Shown here: piece after piece, positions 6,100 to 11,455 of the stretch
Layout of the letters: every line of letters begins with the position of its first letter
Numbering within the stretch: the first letter of the stretch is position 1
Source of the DNA: an uncultured Rhodovulum sp.
Lineage (GTDB): Bacteria; Pseudomonadota; Alphaproteobacteria; Rhodobacterales; Rhodobacteraceae
Direction: 5' to 3'
DNA: 11,455 nucleotides
Assembly: GCA_946221765.1 (NCBI GenBank)
Contig: CAMIMK010000070.1
Span: forward strand, 1 to 11,455
The notes under the pieces: generated by a model
Database searches by the model: none
What the model was told of the DNA's origin: nothing
Seen by the model: the letters and a program-made list of their open reading frames with translations, nothing else
Made by a program: the position numbers and the translations under genes

Positions 6100-7311
6100 A
6101 TGTCGAAGATCAAGGTTGCGAATCCGGTCGTCGAGCTCGACGGCGACGAGATGACCCGGATTATCTGGGACTTCATCAAGCAGAAGCTGATCCTGCCCTA
6201 TCTCGACATCGACCTGCATTATTATGACCTCGGGATCGAGGAGCGGGACCGGACCGACGACCAGATCACGATCGATTCCGCCAACGCGATCCTGAAATAC
6301 GGCGTCGGCGTGAAATGCGCGACGATCACCCCCGACGAACAGCGGGTCGAGGAATTCAACCTCAAGCAGATGTGGAAGTCGCCGAACGGCACGATCCGCA
6401 ACATCCTCGGCGGCACGATCTTCCGCCAGCCGATCATCTGCAAGAACGTGCCGCGTCTCGTTCCCGGCTGGACCAAGCCGATCGTCGTCGGCCGCCACGC
6501 CTTCGGCGACCAGTACCGCGCCACCGACTTCCGCTTCCCCGGCAAGGGCAAGCTGACGCTGACCTTCGTCGGCGAGGACGGCACGAAGATCGAGAAGGAC
6601 GTCTACGAGGCGCCCTCCGCCGGCGTGGTCATGGGGATGTACAACCTCGACGACTCGATCCGCGACTTCGCCCGCGCCTCGCTGAACTACGGGCTGAACC
6701 TCGGCTGGCCGGTCTATCTCTCGACCAAGAACACGATCCTCAAGGCCTATGACGGCCGGTTCAAGGACCTGTTCCAGGAGGTCTACGAGACCGAGTTCAA
6801 GGACGCCTTCAAGGACAAGGGCATCACCTACGAGCATCGCCTGATCGACGACATGGTGGCCTCGGCGCTCAAGTGGTCGGGCGGCTATGTCTGGGCCTGC
6901 AAGAACTACGACGGCGACGTGCAGTCCGACACCGTGGCGCAGGGCTTCGGCTCGCTCGGGCTGATGACGAGCGTGCTGATGACGCCGGACGGCAAGACGG
7001 TGGAGGCGGAAGCCGCCCACGGCACCGTCACCCGCCATTACCGCCAGCACCAGCAGGGCAAGGAGACCTCCACCAACTCCGTCGCCTCGATCTATGCCTG
7101 GACCGGCGGCCTGAAGCACCGGGCCAAGCTCGACGACAACGCCGAACTGAAGCGCTTCGCGGAAACGCTGGAAAAGGTCGTGGTCGACACCGTCGAATCG
7201 GGCTTCATGACCAAGGACCTCGCGCTCCTCGTCGGCCCGGACCAGAAGTGGCTCACCACCACCGGCTGGCTCGAGAAGGTGGACGAGAACCTCCAGAAGG
7301 CGCTGGGCTGA
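6100..7311 (+). CDS. icd: NADP-dependent isocitrate dehydrogenase
   Basis: Catalyses oxidative decarboxylation of isocitrate to 2-oxoglutarate with NADP+ in the TCA cycle; a homodimeric cytoplasmic enzyme. The 403 residues follow the eukaryote-like type II form (human IDH1) almost without gaps through the first half. VVELDGDEMTRIIW (10-23), MWKSPNGTIRNILGGT with the substrate serine and arginine, and GRHAFGDQYRATDF are present; its arginine R132 aligns with human IDH1 R132. LIDDMVA and KNYDGDVQSD carry the metal-binding aspartates. EAEAAHGTVTRHY followed by TSTNSVASIYAWT gives NADP specificity. I chose the ATG at 6100, which begins MSKIKVANP as in relatives and has GAGGGG (6084-6089) 10 bases upstream. 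A GTG six codons earlier (6082) would swallow that site. A YitT-family gene begins 3 bases after the stop. Confidence 0.96.
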   Translation: MSKIKVANPVVELDGDEMTRIIWDFIKQKLILPYLDIDLHYYDLGIEERDRTDDQITIDSANAILKYGVGVKCATITPDEQRVEEFNLKQMWKSPNGTIRNILGGTIFRQPIICKNVPRLVPGWTKPIVVGRHAFGDQYRATDFRFPGKGKLTLTFVGEDGTKIEKDVYEAPSAGVVMGMYNLDDSIRDFARASLNYGLNLGWPVYLSTKNTILKAYDGRFKDLFQEVYETEFKDAFKDKGITYEHRLIDDMVASALKWSGGYVWACKNYDGDVQSDTVAQGFGSLGLMTSVLMTPDGKTVEAEAAHGTVTRHYRQHQQGKETSTNSVASIYAWTGGLKHRAKLDDNAELKRFAETLEKVVVDTVESGFMTKDLALLVGPDQKWLTTTGWLEKVDENLQKALG

Positions 7312-7314
7312 CCG

Positions 7315-7938
7315 ATGGCCGCGCCGGACAGGGACACCTCCCTCGTCCGGCGCCACTCGCCGCTCGACGACGGCCAGGGCCTCTTCATCGGCACGGTGAT
7401 GGTGGCCTTCGGCCTCGGGCTTCTGCAGCATCTCGGCCTCGTCACCGGACAGATCGCCGGCCTCGCGCTGCTCGTCTCCACCTGGACGGGCCTCCAGTTC
7501 GGCCCGGTCTTCTTCGCGCTCAACCTGCCCTTCTACTGGCTGGCGATCCGCCGCCTCGGCTGGCGCTTCACCCTCAAGACCTTCGCCTGCGTCGTGGTCC
7601 TCACCCTGCTCAGCATGGTGCGGCCGCAACTCATCAGCTTCGGCCCCGTCGCCCCGGCCGCAGGGGCGGTGCTGGCCGGGATCGCTTCCGGGCTCGGGCT
7701 TCTCGCGGTCTTCCGCCACGGGGCGAGCCTCGGCGGGATCGGCGTCGTCGCGTTCTACCTGCAGGACCGTTTCGGCTGGCGCGCCGGCTGGACCCAGCTT
7801 GCCGTCGATGCGGTGGTCTTCACCCTCGCCTTCTTCACCCTGCCGGCGACGGCGGTCGCCTGGTCGCTGCTCGGTGCGGTGACGATGAACCTCGTCATCG
7901 CCATCAACCATCGCCGCGACTGGTATGTGGCGATGTGA
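7315..7938 (+). CDS. YitT family integral membrane protein
   Basis: A small inner-membrane protein of 207 residues with about six hydrophobic segments (roughly 22-41, 46-78, 86-101, 113-133, 160-178 and 181-197). The family signature lies in the second half: AGAVLAGIASGLGLLAVFRHGASLGGIGV (116-144, quoted only as landmarks AGI, GLGLL, GASLGG) and then RFGWRAGWTQLAVDAVVF with D165. It lacks the C-terminal DUF2179 domain that Bacillus YitT/YpjC proteins carry, which is normal for the short proteobacterial form. Biochemical function is unknown; a transporter role is only supposed. The ATG comes 3 bases after the icd stop with no good Shine-Dalgarno close by, so translational coupling to icd is likely. 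A hairpin follows 7 bases after its stop. Confidence 0.85.
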   Translation: MAAPDRDTSLVRRHSPLDDGQGLFIGTVMVAFGLGLLQHLGLVTGQIAGLALLVSTWTGLQFGPVFFALNLPFYWLAIRRLGWRFTLKTFACVVVLTLLSMVRPQLISFGPVAPAAGAVLAGIASGLGLLAVFRHGASLGGIGVVAFYLQDRFGWRAGWTQLAVDAVVFTLAFFTLPATAVAWSLLGAVTMNLVIAINHRRDWYVAM

Positions 7939-7944
7939 CGCGGC

Positions 7945-7973
7945 TTGCCGCCTGCGCCCGGCGGCACTAGCCT
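7945..7973 (+). promoter_or_regulatory. Candidate promoter of dapE
   Basis: TTGCCG (7945-7950) and TAGCCT (7968-7973) have a 17-base spacer, and the implied start near 7980 leaves a leader of about 31 bases before the GTG at 8011. The match is moderate. The spacer is largely occupied by the hairpin at 7946-7966. Confidence 0.4.
7946..7966 (+). terminator. Hairpin after yitT, possible terminator
   Basis: The arms TGCCGCC (7946-7952) and GGCGGCA (7960-7966) pair perfectly around 7 bases, starting 7 bases beyond the yitT stop. No T-run follows. It may end the icd-yitT transcript. Confidence 0.4.
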
Positions 7974-8010
7974 CTCGCCGACCGCCTTGCCCCAGCCCCG
8001 GACGCTGCCC

Positions 8011-9165
8011 GTGCCCACCGATCCCGTCGCCCTCGCCGCCGCCCTGATCCGCTGCCCCTCGGTCACGCCGGTCGAGGCGGGGGCGCTCACCCTCGCCGCC
8101 GGCTGGCTGGAAGCGGCGGGGTTCCGCGTGACCCGCACCGACCGGGGCGGCGTGCCGAACCTCTTCGCGCGCTGGGGCAGCCGCGGCCCGGTGCTCGGCT
8201 TCAACGGGCATACCGATGTCGTGCCACCAGGCGATTTCACCCGCTGGCGGCACGATCCCTTCGGGGCCGTGGAGGAGGACGGCGTCCTGCACGGGCGGGG
8301 CGCGTCGGACATGAAATCCGGGGTCGCGGCCTTCGTCGCCGCTGCGATCGACCATGTCCGGGCGGCGCCCCCCGACCACCCCGGCAGCCTCGTTATCACC
8401 CTGACCGGGGACGAGGAGGGGGCGGGCGTCGATGGCACGCGGGCAATCCTCGACTGGATGGACACGGCCGGCGAGCGGATCGACCATTGCATCGTCGGCG
8501 AGCCGACCAGCGCCGAAGCCCTTGGCGACATGGTCAAGATCGGCCGGCGCGGGTCACTGACCCTGCGGATCACCGCCTATGGCGTGCAGGGCCATACCGC
8601 CTATCCCGAACGGGCGCGCAATCCCCTGCATGCGCTCGTGCGCCTGCTCGACCGGCTGGCCAGCCACGAGCTCGACCGGGGCACCGACCATTTCGACCCG
8701 TCGACGCTTGCCATCGCCACGATCGACACCGGCAATCCCGCCAACAACGTCATCCCCGCCGAGGCCCGGGCCACGCTCAACATCCGCTTCAACGATGCCC
8801 ATTCCGGGCAGAGCCTGATCGACTGGGTCGATGCCGAGGCGGATGCGGCCGCGGCGGAATTCGGCGTCGGGTTCTCGGTCCGGTCCAGCCTGTCCGGCAG
8901 CAGCTTCGTCACCGCGCCCGGCCCCTTCTCGGACCTCATTTCGGCGGCGATCGAGGCCGAGACCGGGCAGAAGCCGGTGCTCTCCACCACCGGCGGCACC
9001 TCGGATGCGCGGTTCATCAAGGACCACTGCCCGGTGGTGGAGGTGGGCCTCGCCGGCCCGACCATGCACCAGACCGACGAACGGGTGGAGATCGCCCAGA
9101 TCCACGGCCTGAAGGCGATCTACGGCCGGATCATCGCCAGCTATTTCGCGACACCCCCGGGCTAG
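8011..9165 (+). CDS. dapE: Succinyl-diaminopimelate desuccinylase
   Basis: A di-zinc M20-family hydrolase that removes succinate from N-succinyl-L,L-diaminopimelate, giving the precursor of lysine and peptidoglycan. Metal and catalytic residues are all visible: FNGHTDVVP (H67, D69), GRGASDMKSG (bridging D100), TGDEEG (E135, E136), VGEPTS (E164) and GPTMHQTDERV (H353). The dimerisation (lid) domain lies in the middle, with GHTAYPERARNPLHALVRLL and NPANNVIPAEARATLNIRFND. STTGGTSDARFIKDHCPVVEVG precedes the last ligand. The frame is open to a TTG at 7945, but I chose GTG at 8011. It gives 384 residues, puts H67 and D100 at the same numbers as in the Haemophilus enzyme, and leaves room for a hairpin and promoter. 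The Shine-Dalgarno sequence is weak. No other dap gene lies in the window. Confidence 0.94.
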   Translation: MPTDPVALAAALIRCPSVTPVEAGALTLAAGWLEAAGFRVTRTDRGGVPNLFARWGSRGPVLGFNGHTDVVPPGDFTRWRHDPFGAVEEDGVLHGRGASDMKSGVAAFVAAAIDHVRAAPPDHPGSLVITLTGDEEGAGVDGTRAILDWMDTAGERIDHCIVGEPTSAEALGDMVKIGRRGSLTLRITAYGVQGHTAYPERARNPLHALVRLLDRLASHELDRGTDHFDPSTLAIATIDTGNPANNVIPAEARATLNIRFNDAHSGQSLIDWVDAEADAAAAEFGVGFSVRSSLSGSSFVTAPGPFSDLISAAIEAETGQKPVLSTTGGTSDARFIKDHCPVVEVGLAGPTMHQTDERVEIAQIHGLKAIYGRIIASYFATPPG

Positions 9166-9185
9166 CCCGGCCCGCCCGGGCCGGG
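9157..9185. terminator. GC-rich inverted repeats between convergent dapE and ychF
   Basis: Two overlapping perfect structures fill the 32-base gap. One is a 14-bp palindrome (CCGGGCTAGCCCGG, 9157-9170) that includes the dapE stop codon. The other is an 8-bp stem, CCCGGCCC (9166-9173) with GGGCCGGG (9178-9185), around GCCC. They are mutually exclusive. The second stem would suit a bidirectional terminator, although neither strand shows a T-run after it. Confidence 0.5.
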
Positions 9186-9197
9186 GCGGGGCGGGCG

Positions 9198-10295
9198 TCA
9201 GGTGTTGAAGAGGAAGTGCAGCACGTCGCCGTCCTGCACGCGGTAGCCCTTGCCCTCCGACCGCATCCGCCCCGCCTCCTTGGCCCCCTGCTCGCCGCCG
9301 AGAGTGATGAAATCGTCGTAGGCGATGGTCTCGGCCCGGATGAAGCCCTTCTCGAAATCGCCATGGATCACGCCGGCGGCCTGCGGGGCCGGGGTGCCCT
9401 CGGCGATCGTCCAGGCCCGTGCCTCCTTCGGGCCCACGGTGAAATAGGTGGAAAGGCCGAGCAGCCGGTAGCCGGCGGCGATCAGCCGGTCGAGGCCGGT
9501 CTCGTGGAGGCCCAGCGCCTCGAGGAACTCGGCCCGCTCGGCCGCCTCGAGCTGGGCGATCTCCTCCTCGATCGCGGCCGAGATCACCACCGCCGCCGCG
9601 CCTTCGCGGGCCGCCATCTCGGCGATCCGGGCGGAAAAGGCATTCCCCTCCGCCGCCGAGCCCTCGTCGACATTGCAGACATAGAGCACCGGCTTCGCGG
9701 TCAGGAGCTGCAGCAGCCGCCAGGTCCGCGCGTCGTCGGGCGACACCTCGAGGCTCCGCGCGGGGCGCCCCGCCTCCAGCGCCGCGCGCGCCGCCTCAAG
9801 CAGCCGGGCCTGGTCGGCCGCCTCCTTGTCGCCGCCCTTCAGCTTGCGCTGGAGCCCGGCCAGCCGGCGCTCGACGCTCTCCAGATCGGCCAGCATCAGC
9901 TCGGTCTCGATCGTCTCCGCGTCGGCCACCGGGTCGACCCGCCCGTCGACATGGGTGATGTCACCATCCTCGAAGCAGCGCACCACATGGGCCACCGCAT
10001 CGCATTCGCGGATGTTGGCCAGGAACTGGTTGCCCAGCCCCTCGCCCTTCGCGGCGCCCTTCACAAGCCCGGCGATGTCGACGAAGGTCATCCGGGTCGG
10101 GATGATCGCCTTCGACTTCGCAACCGCGGCCAGCCGGTCGAGCCGCGGGTCGGGCACGTCGACCTCGCCCACGTTGGGCTCGATGGTGCAGAAGGGGTAA
10201 TTCGCCGCCTGCGCCGCTGCCGTCCGGGTCAGGGCGTTGAAGAGCGTGGACTTGCCCACGTTCGGCAACCCGACGATCCCCACCTTGAAACCCAT
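9198..10295 (-). CDS. ychF: Redox-regulated ATPase YchF (Obg-like)
   Basis: A universally conserved TRAFAC-class P-loop protein (OLA1 in eukaryotes) that hydrolyses ATP rather than GTP, associates with ribosomes and is linked to oxidative-stress responses. The 365 residues match the usual length. The Walker A/G1 motif GLPNVGKST (9-17) is followed by the YPFCTIEPNVG switch segment (33-43) and DIAGLVKGAAKGEGLGNQFL (73-92, G3 plus the glycine-rich stretch). G4 is NVDE (208-211) instead of NKxD, which explains the loss of guanine specificity. A coiled-coil helical insert lies around 130-175. The C-terminal TGS domain (about 280-363) contains YFTVGPKEARAWTI, GVIHGDFEKGFIRAE and YRVQDGDVLHFLFN. The ATG at 10295 has GGAGG at 10308-10304, 8 bases away. 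It has its own good promoter. Confidence 0.97.
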   Translation of the reverse strand: MGFKVGIVGLPNVGKSTLFNALTRTAAAQAANYPFCTIEPNVGEVDVPDPRLDRLAAVAKSKAIIPTRMTFVDIAGLVKGAAKGEGLGNQFLANIRECDAVAHVVRCFEDGDITHVDGRVDPVADAETIETELMLADLESVERRLAGLQRKLKGGDKEAADQARLLEAARAALEAGRPARSLEVSPDDARTWRLLQLLTAKPVLYVCNVDEGSAAEGNAFSARIAEMAAREGAAAVVISAAIEEEIAQLEAAERAEFLEALGLHETGLDRLIAAGYRLLGLSTYFTVGPKEARAWTIAEGTPAPQAAGVIHGDFEKGFIRAETIAYDDFITLGGEQGAKEAGRMRSEGKGYRVQDGDVLHFLFNT

Positions 10296-10327
10296 GTCCG
10301 CTGCCTCCGCTTGCGTATGCGCGCGGC

Positions 10328-10356
10328 ATCTAGGCCCCCGGCCCGGGAGGGGTCAA
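10328..10356 (-). promoter_or_regulatory. Sigma-70-like promoter of ychF
   Basis: On the minus strand TTGACC (10356-10351) and CTAGAT (10333-10328) are exactly 17 bases apart, implying a start near 10321 and a leader of about 25 bases that contains GGAGG. This is the best promoter match in the window. A small inverted repeat, CAAGC (10354-10358) and GCTTG (10362-10366), overlaps the -35. Confidence 0.65.
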
Positions 10357-10402
10357 GCCGCGCTTGGCGCGCCGGCCGGATCCGGGGCCATGCGACAGGC
10401 GC

Positions 10403-11455
10403 TCAGCCCTCCTCCAGCGCAAGCCGCCGCGCCAGCGCCGCAACCAGATCGGTGCGGGTGACGATGCCGACGATCATCTCGGCGCGCAGCACGGGCACCG
10501 CATCGACCGTACCCTCGGCCAGCAGCGGCAGCAGGTCGCCCACCGGCGTGCCGAGGCTGACGGCGGGAAGGTCGGTCGTCATCAGCGCCTCGGCCGGCAC
10601 CGCGGCGTCGCCGCCACGGATCAGGTGGATCTGGAAGATCACCCCGCGATACTCGCCGTCGCGCGTCACCACCGGCAGCGAGGTGAAGCCCCAGTCGACG
10701 AAGAGCGCCGCCACCTCGGCGCGCGGCGTGTCGGGCAGCACCGTGACGAGATCACGCGACATGATGCCGGCGACCGTCAGGCCCTGCAGGCGCTGCGCCG
10801 CCGCCCGCTGCTCGGCCCCCGCGATCAGCCGGGCCAGGTCCTCGACGCCGACATTGGCCGACTGCCGGAACTCGTCGAGGAGCGCGCGCAGGTCCCCCGC
10901 CCCGAGGCCGAGGCGCTCGGAGGGCGGGCGATCGGCGGTGCGGTGGGGGTTCGCATCCGCCGGCTGGCGGAACGGATAGCGCCGCCCGGTCGCCCGGGCA
11001 TAGGCCACGGCGATCAGCACCAGCGCCGCGGTGCCCACCGCCACCGGCGCCAGAGCGAAGCGGAAGCCCACCGCATCGATCGCCCCGGGGTTCAGCGCAA
11101 CGGTCAGCGCCACCGCCCCGCCCGGCGGATGCAGCGCCCGCGCCAGGGCCATGGCGAGGATGGCGAGCCCGCAGGCGAGCGCCGCCGCCAGCGCCGGAAC
11201 CGGCACCACCCGGACCACCGCCACGGCGACCAGCGCCGAGACCGTGTTGCCCACCACCGCCGACCAGGGCTGCGCCAGCGGGCTGTTCGGCACCGCGAAG
11301 ATCAGGACTGCGGTCGCCCCGAAGGGCGCGATCATCGCCAGCGCCAGCCGCAGATCGGCATGGGGCGCCAGAAGCACCGCGGCCAGCGCCAGCCCCACGG
11401 CCCCCCCGCCCGCGGCGCGCAGCCCGTCCGCCAGCGCGACAGGCCCCATCGCCGG
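10403..11455 (-). CDS. HPP family membrane protein with C-terminal CBS domain pair (5' end may be outside window)
   Basis: A two-part membrane protein. The N-terminal part (counting from the ATG at 11449, about residues 10-155) is an HPP domain of about four membrane helices. It holds MIAPFGATAVLIFAVPNSPLAQPW (39-62, key residues FGA, PxSPxAQPW), VVGNTVSAL (65-73) and the name-giving LHPPGGAVALT (106-116, H107-P108-P109). A linker of about 70 residues leads to tandem CBS domains, MSRDLVTVLPDTPRAEVAALF (230-250) and MTTDLPAVSLGTPVGDLLPLL (290-310), the second ending GIVTRTDLV. CBS pairs usually sense adenine nucleotides, so regulated transport is likely. HPP proteins have been implicated in nitrite transport in plants and cyanobacteria, but the substrate here is unknown. 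The frame stays open past 11449 to the window edge, and relatives usually have more residues before the first helix, so the true start may lie outside. It ends 107 bases before ychF on the same strand; no clear terminator is seen between them. Confidence 0.88.
   Translation of the reverse strand, partial: PAMGPVALADGLRAAGGGAVGLALAAVLLAPHADLRLALAMIAPFGATAVLIFAVPNSPLAQPWSAVVGNTVSALVAVAVVRVVPVPALAAALACGLAILAMALARALHPPGGAVALTVALNPGAIDAVGFRFALAPVAVGTAALVLIAVAYARATGRRYPFRQPADANPHRTADRPPSERLGLGAGDLRALLDEFRQSANVGVEDLARLIAGAEQRAAAQRLQGLTVAGIMSRDLVTVLPDTPRAEVAALFVDWGFTSLPVVTRDGEYRGVIFQIHLIRGGDAAVPAEALMTTDLPAVSLGTPVGDLLPLLAEGTVDAVPVLRAEMIVGIVTRTDLVAALARRLALEEG

Noticed and set aside
4479..6227. A 582-codon plus-strand frame opposite the siderophore receptor
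   Set aside because: The minus strand encodes a complete receptor with signal peptide, TonB box, plug and barrel; the opposite frame has no recognisable family.
7945..8010. N-terminal extension of dapE from TTG at 7945
   Set aside because: The extra 22 residues are not typical of DapE and overlap a hairpin and a candidate promoter. The GTG at 8011 restores the usual length and residue numbering.
6061..8487. An 808-codon open frame on the minus strand opposite icd, yitT and dapE
   Set aside because: Its protein is low in complexity and rich in R, G, E, D and A, and it spans three well-identified genes. It is open only because of GC-biased third positions.
8487..10979. An 830-codon open frame on the plus strand across dapE, ychF and the HPP gene
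   Set aside because: It crosses the ends of three recognised genes, has an Arg/Gly/Pro-rich composition and no domain; a shadow frame.

Overview
This window is high-GC chromosomal DNA, most likely from an alphaproteobacterium, perhaps Rhodobacterales. That placement is an inference from three things. The heme A synthase is of the cysteine-free COX15 type, the isocitrate dehydrogenase is of the eukaryote-like NADP type, and the promoters look like TTGnnn-17-CTAGAT/TAnnnn. The genus cannot be read from the sequence. Nine protein genes fill almost all of the window. I saw no rRNA, tRNA, CRISPR array or insertion sequence. Long antisense ORFs (up to about 830 codons) run opposite several genes and are GC-driven shadows.

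Layout. At the left edge the 5' part of ctaA (heme A synthase) reads leftward out of the window. Diverging from it is a two-gene operon: glf (UDP-galactopyranose mutase), then 7 bases later a DUF4422/GT111-type glycosyltransferase. Together they form a compact predicted make-and-transfer module for galactofuranose, standing alone among housekeeping genes. It converges on trmJ (tRNA 2'-O-methyltransferase), with the two stop codons one base apart. Upstream of trmJ, on the same strand, lies a large TonB-dependent siderophore receptor of the FhuE/FpvA type. A 265-bp divergent region separates the receptor from icd. It holds a 22-bp near-perfect palindrome (5998-6019), the best operator candidate in the window.

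The right half begins with icd (NADP isocitrate dehydrogenase), followed 3 bases later by a YitT-family membrane protein. dapE (lysine/peptidoglycan precursor synthesis) comes next with its own probable promoter. It converges on ychF (Obg-family P-loop ATPase), with a GC-rich hairpin between them. ychF has the clearest sigma-70-like promoter in the window. At the right edge, also on the minus strand, is an HPP-domain membrane protein fused to a C-terminal pair of CBS domains; its N-terminus may lie outside the window.

Functionally the region mixes respiration (ctaA), TCA cycle (icd), cell-wall precursor synthesis (dapE), tRNA modification (trmJ), stress or translation ATPase (ychF), iron uptake (receptor) and surface glycan (glf pair). 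Only the glf pair and perhaps icd-yitT look like operons. The observations most worth a second look are the isolated Galf module, the palindrome in front of the receptor, a C8 homopolymer in the ctaA reading frame, and inverted repeats that overlap the candidate promoters in several of the gaps.
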